Of a DNA stretch of 64,000 nucleotides, positions 34,045-44,070 are shown piece by piece (the first letter of the stretch is position 1; every line of letters starts with the position of its first letter). The DNA comes from Pseudomonas sp. NC02. Lineage in GTDB: Bacteria; Pseudomonadota; Gammaproteobacteria; Pseudomonadales; Pseudomonadaceae. Under the pieces are notes generated by a model that was not told the origin of the DNA, searched no databases, and saw only the letters and a list, made by a program, of their open reading frames with translations. Position numbers and translations under genes: made by a program. The DNA lies in NCBI RefSeq assembly GCF_002874965.1, contig NZ_CP025624.1, positions 3,720,001 to 3,784,000 of the forward strand, in the 5' to 3' direction.

Positions 34045-35307
34045 ATGAATGAAGTGATGAACACCGCACCCGCCAAGATCAACCTGGTCAAGGCCCGAGG
34101 CTCGCTGGTATGGGACGACCAGGGCAAGGAATACATCGACTGTACCGCCCAGGCCTGGTCGAACAATTTGGGGGCCAATGACCCCCGGGTGGTGGAAGCC
34201 GCCGTTGCGCAATTGCGCGAAATGACTCACATCCGCCCCAACTTTGGCTCACCGGCCCACACCCGGCTGGTGAAGAAGCTGCGGGAAGTCTCCCCGGGCG
34301 CCCTCAACCAGATGGGCTTTGCCCTGCATGGCAGCCTCGCCGGTGAAATGGCGATGAAACTGGCTTTCAAGAACCGCCCCGGCGCACAGAACCTGCTGGT
34401 GCTGCAGGACGGCTACCACGGCCGCTCCCTGGCCACCCTCGGCGCCAGTTGGCCGCACCCGAACAATCCGTTCCTGGCGATCCAGCCACGTTTCACCCGC
34501 GTCCCCCACCCCAACCCGTACCGCACGCGCCTGGGCATGGACCCGGAAACCGAGTCGCAGCTGTGCCTTGGCCTGCTGGAAGAAACCATCCTCAAGGGCG
34601 TCGACGGTGGCGTGGCAGCAGTGATGATGGAACCGATCCAGGGCAATGGCGGGCATATCGAGTTCCCCCGCTCCTACTACAAAGGCGTGCGCGAGATCTG
34701 CGACCGCTTAGGCGTGCTGCTGATTTTTGATGAAGTGCAGACCGGTTTCGGGCGCATGGGCACGATGTTCGCTGCGGACTATTACGACGTGCTGCCCGAC
34801 ATCATCGTGTTCGGCAAAGGCGTCGGCGGCGGCTTCCCGCTGGCCGGGATCCTCGCCGATGACAAGCTCAAGTGGTTCGACGAAGGTGAAGAAGCCCTGA
34901 CCTTCGGCCACTTCCCGGTCTCGCTGGCCGCCGGCTACGCCACGGTGGAAGCGATCGTCGCCGACAACCTCTGCGAAAAGGCCCGCGACTCCGGCGACTA
35001 CATCACCGCCCGCCTCAAGGACATGCAAACCCGCCACCCGCTGATCGGCGACGTGCGCTGCCCCGGGCTGATGGCGTCCATCGAGCTGGTCAAGGACCGC
35101 ACCACCAAGGAACCGGCCTGCCGGGAATCCCAGGAGGTGTATCGCCTTGGGGTGGAGCGCGGCGTATTGTTTGGCGAAAGCCGATACGCCGGGCTGGGTA
35201 ACCTGATCAAGGTCAAGCCTCCTCTGGATATCGAACGCCCGTTGCTGGCCAAGGCCCTCGATGTGCTGGACGAGGTGATCGGCATCATCGAGGAGCAACG
35301 GCCATGA
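34045..35307 (+). CDS. Class III (omega) aminotransferase
   Basis: The 420-aa PLP enzyme of the acetylornithine/GABA aminotransferase class has ALHGSLAGEMAMKLA, GYHGRS, MMEPIQGNGG, LIFDEVQTGFGRMG and the Schiff-base Lys in FGKGVGGGFPL. It transfers an omega or alpha amino group to 2-oxoglutarate or pyruvate. It is coupled (4-bp ATGA overlap) to an APC permease, so it probably acts on an imported amine or amino acid whose identity is unknown. Confidence 0.9.
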   Translation: MNEVMNTAPAKINLVKARGSLVWDDQGKEYIDCTAQAWSNNLGANDPRVVEAAVAQLREMTHIRPNFGSPAHTRLVKKLREVSPGALNQMGFALHGSLAGEMAMKLAFKNRPGAQNLLVLQDGYHGRSLATLGASWPHPNNPFLAIQPRFTRVPHPNPYRTRLGMDPETESQLCLGLLEETILKGVDGGVAAVMMEPIQGNGGHIEFPRSYYKGVREICDRLGVLLIFDEVQTGFGRMGTMFAADYYDVLPDIIVFGKGVGGGFPLAGILADDKLKWFDEGEEALTFGHFPVSLAAGYATVEAIVADNLCEKARDSGDYITARLKDMQTRHPLIGDVRCPGLMASIELVKDRTTKEPACRESQEVYRLGVERGVLFGESRYAGLGNLIKVKPPLDIERPLLAKALDVLDEVIGIIEEQRP

Positions 35308-36806
35308 GCACATTCGTTGAAAACACCGTGACCGCCCCGCCGAATGCCCAGGCCCCGCTGTCCAGCGACGACGCCGACCTGGCCAGCCTCGGCTACGAGC
35401 AAAAGATGCACCGCACCATGAGTTCGTTCACCTCGTTTGCCCTGGCCTTTTCCATGGTCTCGATCAACACCGGGGTGGTCACGCTGTTCGCCGACCCGTT
35501 CAACCGCGTCGGCGGTATCGGCATCCTTTTGTGGCTGCTGGTGATCCCGCTGGTGTGCTGCATCGTCATGGTCTACTGCCACCTGGCCGGGCGCATTCCG
35601 CTTACCGGCTACGCCTACCAATGGTCCAGCCGGTTGGCGGGCAATCACTTCGGCTGGTTTACCGGCTGGGTCGCGTTCACCTCGTTTGTCGCCGGTACAG
35701 CCGCCACCTCGGCGGCCATCGGCACGGTGTTCGCGCCGGAGATCTGGGCCAACCCGACACAGGGCCAGATCCAGGGCCTGAGCATCGGTGCCACGCTGGT
35801 GGTAGGCCTGCTGAACATCTGCGGGATTCGCCTGGCCACGCGGATCAACGACATCGGCGCGATCATCGAAATCATCGGCACGGTGCTGCTGGCGATTGCG
35901 TTGTTCTTCGGGGTGTTTTTCTTCTTCGAGCACACCCAGGGCGTGGCGATCCTGACCTCGGCACAACCGGTGAGCGGCGGCACCCTCAGCTTCACCACCC
36001 TCGCCCTCGCCACCTTGCTGCCGGTCTCGGTGCTGCTGGGCTGGGAGGGCGCCGCCGACCTGTCCGAAGAAACCAAGGACCCACGCCGCGCCGCGCCCCG
36101 GGCGATGATTCGTGCGGTGCTGGTGTCCAGTGTATTGGGCTTCGTGGTGTTCGCCTTGCTGAGCATTGCGATCCCGGGGTCGGTCAGCGAGCTGCTCAGC
36201 CACAGCGAAAACCCGGTGATCAATATCGTGCGCCTGCAACTGGGCAACGCCGCCGGCGTGGGCATGATCGTGATCGCCTTCGCCTCGATCCTCGCCTGCC
36301 TCATCGCCAACATGGCGGTGGCCACGCGCATGACCTTCGCCTTGTCCCGGGACAACATGCTGCCGGGCTCCAAGGTGCTGGCGAAGATCAACCCGCACTT
36401 CGGTACGCCGGTCGCCGCCATCGTGCTGATCACCGCCATCGCCGTGCTGCTGAACCTGGCGAGCGGCGGGTTTGTCACGGCGATCTACTCGATGGTCGGC
36501 CTGACCTACTACTGCACCTACCTGCTGACGCTGATTGCCGCGTACCTGGCCTATAAAAATGGCCGGATGCCGGGGGCGCCTGCGGGTGTGTTCAGCCTGG
36601 GCAAGTGGTTGTTGCCGATGATCGTCCTCGGCGGCCTGTGGGCCATCGCGGTGATCCTGACCCTGAGCGTGCCCGAAGAAAGCCACACCGGCGCCATCAC
36701 CACCGGGGTTACACTCGGGGTCGGCGTGCTGTGGTGGTTGTTTTCGCTGCGCACGCGCCTTAACAATGGCACCGCCGGGCCGAGCGGCAAATTGCTCGAC
36801 CACTAG
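35304..36806 (+). CDS. APC-family amino acid/polyamine permease
   Basis: The 500-aa protein has 12 membrane helices after a hydrophilic N-terminus of about 35 residues. APC signatures are SFTSFALAFSMVSINTG (helix 1), TGYAYQWSSRLAGNHFGWFTGW (helix 3) and GWEGAADLSEETKDPRRAAPRAM. The start overlaps the aminotransferase stop, and it likely imports that enzyme's substrate. A rho-independent terminator follows. Confidence 0.92.
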   Translation: MSTFVENTVTAPPNAQAPLSSDDADLASLGYEQKMHRTMSSFTSFALAFSMVSINTGVVTLFADPFNRVGGIGILLWLLVIPLVCCIVMVYCHLAGRIPLTGYAYQWSSRLAGNHFGWFTGWVAFTSFVAGTAATSAAIGTVFAPEIWANPTQGQIQGLSIGATLVVGLLNICGIRLATRINDIGAIIEIIGTVLLAIALFFGVFFFFEHTQGVAILTSAQPVSGGTLSFTTLALATLLPVSVLLGWEGAADLSEETKDPRRAAPRAMIRAVLVSSVLGFVVFALLSIAIPGSVSELLSHSENPVINIVRLQLGNAAGVGMIVIAFASILACLIANMAVATRMTFALSRDNMLPGSKVLAKINPHFGTPVAAIVLITAIAVLLNLASGGFVTAIYSMVGLTYYCTYLLTLIAAYLAYKNGRMPGAPAGVFSLGKWLLPMIVLGGLWAIAVILTLSVPEESHTGAITTGVTLGVGVLWWLFSLRTRLNNGTAGPSGKLLDH

Positions 36807-36828
36807 CCGCTGATTGCAGCCAAACAAC

Positions 36829-36851
36829 AAAACCCCGGGCGCCGGGGTTTT
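36829..36851 (+). terminator. Rho-independent terminator after the permease
   Basis: AAACCCCGG (36830-36838), loop GCG, CCGGGGTTTT (36842-36851) forms a GC-rich stem followed by T-rich sequence. An A-run on the left means it could work in both directions. Confidence 0.85.
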
Positions 36852-36878
36852 GTCTTGTCACCTTCAAGGAGCTTCCCG

Positions 36879-37454
36879 ATGTTTGAACAGGCCAGTTGGC
36901 TCAATCAACCCCAGCAATGGAGCCAAGAAGGCGAGCGCCTCAAGGTGCGCACCGATGCCAGCACCGATTTCTGGCGCGAAACCCACTATGGTTTTGTGCG
37001 CGACAACGGGCATTTCCTGTTTGTTGAAACCGACGGTGACTTCACCGCCCAGGTCAAGATCCACAGCGCGTTTACCCACCTGTATGACCAGGCCGGGTTG
37101 ATGGTGCGGGTGGATGAAGCGCATTGGGTGAAGATCGGTGCGGAACTGTCCGACGGTGTGACGCTGTTGAGCAGCGTATTGACCGATGGTGTGTCGGACT
37201 GGGCCACCGGTGTGTTCCCGGGTGATCCCGAGGCGTTCTGGATTCGCGCCACCGTGGCCAAGGGCGTGCTGCGCGTGCAGGTGTCGGTGGATGGCGTGAG
37301 CTGGCCATTGGTGCGCCTGGCGCCGTTCCCCGTGGCTGCGTCGTATCAGGTGGGGCCTTATTGCTGCACGCCGGAACGTGGCGGGCTGGAGGTGGAGTTT
37401 TCCGAGCTTCAGGTAAGTGCGCCCAACGGCAAATCCCTGCACGACCTGTCCTGA
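36879..37454 (+). CDS. DUF1349-family protein
   Basis: The 191-aa protein has a concanavalin A-like beta-sandwich pattern of DUF1349: TDFWRETHYGFVRDNGHFLF, LYDQAGLMVRVDEAHWVKIGAEL, then GPYCCTPERGGLEVEFSE at the end. Relatives are regulation-of-enolase-1-like proteins, and carbohydrate binding is possible. AAGGAGCTTCCCG sets the start at 36879. Its stop codon directly abuts the stop of the convergent LysR gene. Confidence 0.85.
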   Translation: MFEQASWLNQPQQWSQEGERLKVRTDASTDFWRETHYGFVRDNGHFLFVETDGDFTAQVKIHSAFTHLYDQAGLMVRVDEAHWVKIGAELSDGVTLLSSVLTDGVSDWATGVFPGDPEAFWIRATVAKGVLRVQVSVDGVSWPLVRLAPFPVAASYQVGPYCCTPERGGLEVEFSELQVSAPNGKSLHDLS

Positions 37455-38348
37455 CTAACCCCGGCTGCTCGCCACTTCCATTGCCAACTCGGCAAAGTTG
37501 CGCGCCGCCACACTCGGTTGTGGCGGCAAGGCGACCGCCACTTCACACATCGGCATATCGCTGATCACCGGGAAGGCCAGGCCGGGCCGTGCATAAAAAC
37601 GTGCAGTGGACAGCGCGGTGATACTGATCCCGCGCTCCGACGCCACCGCCTGCAACTCGGTCTCCACCGTCGAAGCTTCATGGACGATCCGCGCCGGCTG
37701 GCCATCGCGGTACGCGTCGGCGGTCCAGAAACTGCGCCACACGCCCACTCCCGGTGCAGCAATGATCGGCTCATCCAGTACGTCGTAGATGCTCACGCTG
37801 CTCTCCCCGGCCAACCGGTGGCTGGACGCCAGGCACGCCACGCAGGGTTCGGTCACCAGGGTGTGCAACTCGATGTCCGGCAGGCCCAGTGGCGGGCGCA
37901 GCACCGACACGTCCATGCCCTCGTCGATCCCGGCATGGGGCGAGCCGAAGTCATACTCGCGCACCACCAGTTCGATCTCCGGGTAGCGCTTGGCGAACAC
38001 GCTGAGGATTTGCGGCATCAAGTCCACACCCGCGCCGATCAGGAAGCCGATATTCAATGAGCCGCGTACGCCGCGTGCATGTTCGTGGGCGGTGCGTACC
38101 AGGCGGCTTACCCCATTGACGATTTCCCGCGCCTCTACCAGCAAGGCCAGGCCGGCTTCGGTCAGTGCTACGTTGCGGGTGTTGCGTTGGAACAGTTGTA
38201 CGTCCAGCAGCGCCTCAAACTGGCGGATGGTCTGGGACAGCGCCGGTTGCGAGACATGCAGGCGGGTCGCGGCGCGCACGAAGCTGAGCTCCTCGGCCAC
38301 CACCACGAAGGCCTTGAGTTGACGGATGTCTACGCCGGAAGTTTGCAT
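37455..38348 (-). CDS. LysR-family transcriptional regulator
   Basis: The 297-aa protein has HTH QLKAFVVVAEELSFVRAATRLHVSQPALSQTIRQFE and an effector domain resembling the CbbR/CatR-like group with SLNIGFLIGAGVDLMPQIL. No divergent partner gene is next to it: upstream lies a REPIN and then ampR. Its target is therefore unclear. Confidence 0.92.
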   Translation of the reverse strand: MQTSGVDIRQLKAFVVVAEELSFVRAATRLHVSQPALSQTIRQFEALLDVQLFQRNTRNVALTEAGLALLVEAREIVNGVSRLVRTAHEHARGVRGSLNIGFLIGAGVDLMPQILSVFAKRYPEIELVVREYDFGSPHAGIDEGMDVSVLRPPLGLPDIELHTLVTEPCVACLASSHRLAGESSVSIYDVLDEPIIAAPGVGVWRSFWTADAYRDGQPARIVHEASTVETELQAVASERGISITALSTARFYARPGLAFPVISDMPMCEVAVALPPQPSVAARNFAELAMEVASSRG

Positions 38349-38393
38349 TGCAGCCTCTTATGATCAGTGGCAGACCGAGTGGGAGAATAACCT

Positions 38394-38523
38394 GTGGCGA
38401 GGGAGCTTGCTCCCGTTGGGTTGCGCAGCGACCCTGAAACCATCCGCCGCGTTCTTGCTGAACTAACACCGTCGCTTCTTTGGGGCCGCTACGCAGCCCA
38501 GCGGGAGCAAGCTCCCTCGCCAC
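38394..38523. repeat. REPIN, GTGGCGAGGGAGC family
   Basis: GTGGCGAGGGAGCTTGCTCC at 38394 and the complementary unit ending at 38523 face each other. It is the same family as 12676-12806, with a different centre. It fills most of the 190-bp gap between the LysR gene and ampR. Confidence 0.85.
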
Positions 38524-38538
38524 AGCGTCGACCCAACC

Positions 38539-39414
38539 TCAGTGCATGGCCACTTCACGCAACCACGTCTTGAACGCCAGCATCGCCGGCGTCTCGGCCC
38601 GTGACTGCAAGCGCGTCAGCCAATAACTGCCGGTGGTGATGCCGATCTCGAACGGCTGGCGAATCACGTCCGTCGCCAACTGCCGGCTGAACATCATCGC
38701 CGGCGCCAGGGCCACCCCCGCCCCTTGCAGCGCCGCCTCCATCATCGCCAGGGACGAGTCGAAAACGATACTGCGCGGCACCAGCGTATCGGCAGGCAAG
38801 CCCGCGGCCTGGAACCATTGCGTCCACTCATCCGCGCGATATGAGCGCAGCAGCGTGTGCTTCAACAGGTCCGCCGGAGCCTGCAATTGCCGAGCGAGTT
38901 GCGGCACGCACAGCACCGTCAGCGGCGCCTCCAGCAATTGGCACGCCTCGGTGCCGTGCCACGCGCCGGAACCAAACCGGATTGCGTAATCCAGGCCTTC
39001 GGCCGCCACGTCGACGCGGTTGTTGTTGGTGGACAGGCGCAAGTCGATAAACGGGTAGCGCGCCTGGAAATCCGCAAGCCGCGGCAACAGCCAGCCCACT
39101 GCAAAGGTGCCCACCGCGCCTACCGTCAATACTTCGCGGTAATGCCCACCTTCAAACTGGCCTAAGGTTTGAGCTATCCGGTCGAAGGATTCGCGCAACA
39201 CCGGCAGCAGGGTCTCGCCCTCGCTGGTGAGCATCAGGCCCCGGGGCAGGCGTTTGAACAGCGTGACATTGAGCTGCGCCTCCAGGCTTTTCACCTGGTG
39301 ACTGACCGCCGCCTGGGTGACGCACAGTTCAATCGCCGCCCGGGTAAAACTCAAATGCCGCGCAGACGCCTCGAAGGCTCGCAGCGCGTTGAGTGGCAAA
39401 TGGGAACGGAGCAT
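38539..39414 (-). CDS. ampR: AmpR, LysR-type regulator of ampC
   Basis: The 291-aa protein opens with the AmpR/GcvA-type sequence LPLNALRAFEASARHLSFTRA and an HTH ending AAVSHQVKSLEAQL, followed by LFKRLPRGL. It is divergent from a class C beta-lactamase gene, the defining AmpR context. In known systems it represses ampC when bound to UDP-MurNAc-pentapeptide and activates it with anhydro-muropeptides. The box at 39424-39438 is its likely site. Confidence 0.92.
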   Translation of the reverse strand: MLRSHLPLNALRAFEASARHLSFTRAAIELCVTQAAVSHQVKSLEAQLNVTLFKRLPRGLMLTSEGETLLPVLRESFDRIAQTLGQFEGGHYREVLTVGAVGTFAVGWLLPRLADFQARYPFIDLRLSTNNNRVDVAAEGLDYAIRFGSGAWHGTEACQLLEAPLTVLCVPQLARQLQAPADLLKHTLLRSYRADEWTQWFQAAGLPADTLVPRSIVFDSSLAMMEAALQGAGVALAPAMMFSRQLATDVIRQPFEIGITTGSYWLTRLQSRAETPAMLAFKTWLREVAMH

Positions 39415-39423
39415 GGCTTGACC

Positions 39424-39438
39424 CTAATTTTTCTAATG
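39424..39438. promoter_or_regulatory. Putative AmpR-binding box
   Basis: CTAATTTTTCTAATG (complement CATTAGAAAAATTAG) contains paired TAA/TTA half-sites around an A/T-run. It fits the T-N11-A AmpR sites of ampC promoters. It lies 9 bp from the ampR start and about 110 bp before ampC. Confidence 0.5.
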
Positions 39439-39547
39439 GCTGTTGCGAGATATCATTGTTTGCCGCGGGATCACAAACTGCCTAGATTTGCGGCGCCTGC
39501 GCAGGCAACGGTATTCACCCGATCACCTTCATGGAAGTCACGTCATC

Positions 39548-40702
39548 ATGTACACATCCCTTTTTCCAACCGTGCGCAACACCGCGATATTCGCCTTATT
39601 GCTCGGCGCAGGCAACTGCATGGCGGCTACCGACATGCGCCAGGTCGTGGACAGTACTGTCCAGCCCCTGATGCAGCAACAGGACATCGCCGGCCTGTCG
39701 GTGGCGATCGTACAGAACGGCAAGGCGCAATACTTTAACTACGGCGTTGCCAGCAAGGAGAGCAAGCAGCCCGTCACCGAAAACACCCTGTTTGAAATCG
39801 GCTCGGTGAGCAAGACCTTCACCGCCACCCTCGCCGGCTATGCCCTGGCCAACGGCAAGCTGAAGCTGTCGGACCCGGCCAGCCAATACCTGCCGGCATT
39901 GCGCGGCGACACGTTTGACCACATCAGCCTGCTCAACCTCGGCACCTACACCGCAGGTGGCTTGCCCCTGCAATTCCCCGATGAGTCCGATAACGCCGGC
40001 AAGATGATCAGCTACTACCAGCACTGGAAACCGGACTTCGCTCCCGGCACGCAACGCCTGTATTCTAACCCGAGCATCGGCCTGTTCGGCCACCTGGCAG
40101 CGCAAAGCCTGGGCCAGCCGTTTGACCGGTTGATGGCGCAGACCCTGCTGCCGAAACTCGGCCTCAAGCACACCTTTATCAGCGTACCCAAGTCACAAAT
40201 GAACCTGTACGCCCAGGGTTACGACAAGTCCGGCAAACCGGTGCGCGTCGGGCCTGGCGCCCTGGACGCCGAGGCCTACGGCATCAAGACCAGCACCTCG
40301 GACCTGATTCAGTACGTTGAAGTGAACATGCACCCGGCGACGCTGGAGAAGCCGCTGCAACAGGCGATTGCCGCAACCCACACCGGCTACTACACGGTGG
40401 ATGGCATGACCCAGGGCCTTGGCTGGGAGATGTACCCCTACCCGATCACGCTGGATGCATTGACGGAAGGCAACTCGGCGCAAATGGCCTTTCAGCCCCA
40501 CAAGGTCAACTGGCTGACACCACCGCAAGCGCCCCATGCCGACACGCTGGTGAACAAGACTGGCGCCACCGGTGGTTTTGGCGCCTATGTGGCGTACGTG
40601 CCGAGCAAAGGCCTGGGGGTGGTGATCCTGGCGAACAAGAACTACCCGAATGCCGAACGGGTGAAAGTGGCCCATGCGATCTTGAGTGCGATGGATAAAT
40701 AA
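39548..40702 (+). CDS. ampC: Class C beta-lactamase AmpC
   Basis: The 384-aa precursor has a signal peptide (about 1-26, ending NCMAA). The class C motifs are complete: Ser86-Val-Ser-Lys89, Tyr172-Ser-Asn174 and Lys337-Thr-Gly339. It hydrolyses cephalosporins and other beta-lactams in the periplasm and should be inducible through the divergent AmpR. The frame opens upstream at 39443, but 39548 begins the signal peptide. A strong hairpin follows the stop. Confidence 0.95.
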   Translation: MYTSLFPTVRNTAIFALLLGAGNCMAATDMRQVVDSTVQPLMQQQDIAGLSVAIVQNGKAQYFNYGVASKESKQPVTENTLFEIGSVSKTFTATLAGYALANGKLKLSDPASQYLPALRGDTFDHISLLNLGTYTAGGLPLQFPDESDNAGKMISYYQHWKPDFAPGTQRLYSNPSIGLFGHLAAQSLGQPFDRLMAQTLLPKLGLKHTFISVPKSQMNLYAQGYDKSGKPVRVGPGALDAEAYGIKTSTSDLIQYVEVNMHPATLEKPLQQAIAATHTGYYTVDGMTQGLGWEMYPYPITLDALTEGNSAQMAFQPHKVNWLTPPQAPHADTLVNKTGATGGFGAYVAYVPSKGLGVVILANKNYPNAERVKVAHAILSAMDK

Positions 40703-40718
40703 ATCCCTGCACACCTCA

Positions 40719-40750
40719 AATGTGGGAGCGGGCTTGCCCGCTCCCACATT
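40719..40750. terminator. REP-type hairpin, likely bidirectional terminator
   Basis: AATGTGGGAGCGGGC (40719-40733) pairs perfectly with GCCCGCTCCCACATT (40736-40750), a 15-bp stem with a 2-nt gap, followed by GTTTTG. It is a single REP unit of the GTGGGAGCGGGC family between the convergent ampC and TRAP genes. Confidence 0.7.
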
Positions 40751-40776
40751 GTTTTGTGGCGTGATTCAAGTTGGGT

Positions 40777-42057
40777 TTACATCCCCAGCCAGTGCGGCAA
40801 GGCCAGCGATATGAACGGCAGGTAAGTCACCATGATCAGGAACACCAGCAGGATCATCAGCCACGGCAACGCCGCGCGGATGGTCTGCCCCAACGTCAGC
40901 CCGGTCACCGCCGAGGTCACAAACAGGTTCAACCCCACCGGCGGATGCACCAGGCCAATCTCCATGTTGACCACCATCACAATCCCCAGGTGTATCGGGT
41001 CGATCCCCAGCTTCATCGCAATCGGGAAAAAGATCGGCGCCAGGATCAGCACGATCGCCGACGGCTCCATAAAGCTGCCCGCCACCAGCAGCACCACGTT
41101 GACCATGATCAGGAAACCAATCGGCGTCAGGCCCTCGGAGATCACCCACGCGGTGATTTCCTGGGGAATCTGCTCCGTGGTCAGCACGTGAGCGAAGAGC
41201 ATGGCGTTGGCGATGATAAACATCAGCATGATCGCCAGGCGCCCGGACTCCAGCAGCACCTTGGGGCAATCCCTGATCTTCATGTCCTTGTAGATGAACA
41301 GCGCGACAAACGCCGAGTACACCGCCGCCACCGCCGCCGCTTCGGTCGGGGTGAACATGCCGCTGTAGATCCCGCCCAGGATGATCACCAGCAGCAACAG
41401 GCCCCAGAATGCCCGGCGGGCGCAGGTCAGCCACTCGCGGAAGGTCGCCCGTGGCTGGGCCGGCAGTTTCTTGATGCGCGCGACGATGTAGATCGCGACC
41501 ATCAACATCAAGCCCAGCAGCAGGCCCGGAATCACCCCGGCCATGAACAGCTTGCCCACCGAGGTTTCCGTGGCGGCCGAGTACACCACCATCACGATCG
41601 ACGGCGGAATCAGGATGCCCAGGGTACCGGCGTTGCAGATGATCCCGGCGCCGAATTCCTTCGGGTAGCCCGAGCGCACCATGCCCGCCACGGCAATCGA
41701 ACCCACCGCCGCCACTGTCGCGGGCGAGGAGCCCGACAGTGCGGCAAACAGCATGCATGCCAGCACCGCCGCAATCGCCAGCCCGCCGCGGATATGCCCG
41801 ACGCAGGCGTTGGCAAAGTCGATCAGCCGCTGCGCCACGCCACCGGTGGTCATGAACGCACCCGACAACAGGAAGAACGGAATCGCCAGGAAGGTATAGG
41901 CGTCCGAGGTTTCAAACAGCTTGATTGCCAGGGAACTCACCGAGTCCGGGCTGAACATCAGGATCGACACCGCGCCCGACAACCCCAGGGAAATCGCGAT
42001 GGGCACACCGAGGAACATGAACACGAACAGCAGCAAAAACAGACACAGAACGGCCAT
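40777..42057 (-). CDS. TRAP transporter large permease (DctM-like)
   Basis: The 426-aa protein has about 12 membrane helices and DctM-family motifs (FVFMFLGVPIAISLGLSG, AALSGSSPATVAAVGSIAV, GIICNAGTLGILIPPSI). With DctQ and DctP it forms a sodium-driven uptake system for a dicarboxylate. Its place at the end of the itaconate gene group suggests itaconate as substrate. Its start shares one base with the DctQ stop. Confidence 0.93.
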   Translation of the reverse strand: MAVLCLFLLLFVFMFLGVPIAISLGLSGAVSILMFSPDSVSSLAIKLFETSDAYTFLAIPFFLLSGAFMTTGGVAQRLIDFANACVGHIRGGLAIAAVLACMLFAALSGSSPATVAAVGSIAVAGMVRSGYPKEFGAGIICNAGTLGILIPPSIVMVVYSAATETSVGKLFMAGVIPGLLLGLMLMVAIYIVARIKKLPAQPRATFREWLTCARRAFWGLLLLVIILGGIYSGMFTPTEAAAVAAVYSAFVALFIYKDMKIRDCPKVLLESGRLAIMLMFIIANAMLFAHVLTTEQIPQEITAWVISEGLTPIGFLIMVNVVLLVAGSFMEPSAIVLILAPIFFPIAMKLGIDPIHLGIVMVVNMEIGLVHPPVGLNLFVTSAVTGLTLGQTIRAALPWLMILLVFLIMVTYLPFISLALPHWLGM

Positions 42058-42689
42058 CAGTGACGCTCCTCATGGCTGCCGGCCAACTTGCTGGCTTCAC
42101 CGGCTTCGTCGGCCAGGCCCAGCCCGGTTTGGCGGTGGGTGAAGATGCGGTAGAAAATTTCCAGGTAGCGGATGAACACCAGGGCAAAGCCGATGGGCAC
42201 GATCACCACGATGTCGTCGACGTCGATGCCGAACTTGTCGAGGTCTTCGGCGCCGATGTGCGCGGTGGTGACCGCACTCAGCCATTTGTAGCTGGCAACC
42301 ATGAACAACCCGGCGTAGGCCAGGCAGCACAGGCAAGCCAGCATGCCCAGCAGGCGCTGCACCCGGCGCGGCGTCAGCTTGACCAGCGCGTCCACGCCCA
42401 AGTGGCCGGCGGTGCGCACGCCGTAGGAGATGCCGAAGAAAATCAGCCAGCCGAACATGGCCTTGGTCAGCGCCACGCTCCAGGTCATGTCCTGGGCCCA
42501 GCCCATGGTGTGGTCACCCAGGGCGTTGAAGAAACCGCTGCTCCACGCCCACTTGTCGGCAAGGGCAAAGAACAGGGTGTAGATGTTGTTGAGCATGACG
42601 TAGACAAAAGTCACCAGGGTCATGGCGGCCAGCAGGATGGCGATAAAGCCTTCCTCCAGGTGCTCCCAGACGCGCCTTAGCGTTTGCAT
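42057..42689 (-). CDS. TRAP transporter small permease (DctQ-like)
   Basis: The 210-aa protein has four membrane helices and FFGISYGVRTAGHLGVDALVKLTP, the conserved DctQ segment. An upstream ATG at 42725 is in frame, but GAGG before 42689 and the family length favour the later start. A REPIN lies between it and the binding-protein gene, which may lower permease expression relative to DctP. Confidence 0.92.
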   Translation of the reverse strand: MQTLRRVWEHLEEGFIAILLAAMTLVTFVYVMLNNIYTLFFALADKWAWSSGFFNALGDHTMGWAQDMTWSVALTKAMFGWLIFFGISYGVRTAGHLGVDALVKLTPRRVQRLLGMLACLCCLAYAGLFMVASYKWLSAVTTAHIGAEDLDKFGIDVDDIVVIVPIGFALVFIRYLEIFYRIFTHRQTGLGLADEAGEASKLAGSHEERH

Positions 42690-42753
42690 GGCAAAACCTC
42701 GCGAAGCGGAGATAGGTGTGTGCAAGGCTTGGAGGCGGGAACCGGATCAACAT

Positions 42754-42841
42754 GTGGGAGCGGGCTTGCTCGCGAATGCAGTCTTTCAGTTGATGCATTC
42801 GGTGACTGATACACCGCATTCGCGAGCAAGCCCGCTCCCAC
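42754..42841. repeat. REPIN, GTGGGAGCGGGC family
   Basis: The two facing units start at 42754 and end at 42841. It lies inside the TRAP operon between the DctP-like and DctQ-like genes, where such hairpins protect the upstream part of a message. Confidence 0.87.
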
Positions 42842-42864
42842 ATTTGATCTCGGTGCCCTCCAAA

Positions 42865-43854
<990 letters not shown>

Positions 43855-43930
43855 TCACCTTCTTATTGTTGTGTTATAGGGCAAGGTGCCTGATGTCACG
43901 CGTATAGAGAATTTCGAATTTTAGATACCT

Positions 43931-43951
43931 GCGTTCGGCGTGGACGAACGC
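43931..43951. promoter_or_regulatory. Likely operator of the itaconate LysR regulator, TRAP promoter copy
   Basis: GCGTTC-N9-GAACGC is a perfect 6-bp inverted repeat containing T-N11-A. The same sequence with the same spacer length is at 49564-49584. Its near edge is 83 bp from the DctP-like start codon, against 84 bp for the hydratase gene. Confidence 0.65.
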
Positions 43952-43978
43952 CGATTTTGCAAACGACAGAGATCCAAT

Positions 43979-44066
43979 GTGGGAGCGGGCTTGCTCGCGA
44001 AAGCGGTGTGCCAGTCACCGGATGCACTGGCTGACCCGCCGCTTTCGCGAGCAAGCCCGCTCCCAC
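43979..44066. repeat. REPIN, GTGGGAGCGGGC family
   Basis: The facing units start at 43979 and end at 44066. It lies just after the lyase stop and before the TRAP operator, so it marks the boundary between the two transcription units of the itaconate group. Confidence 0.87.
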
Positions 44067-44070
44067 ATTT

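Noticed and set aside
34998..36830. 610-codon minus-strand frame opposite the aminotransferase/permease
   Set aside because: It has a His/Gly/Gln/Arg-rich composition typical of an antisense shadow in GC-rich DNA; the plus strand carries clear families.
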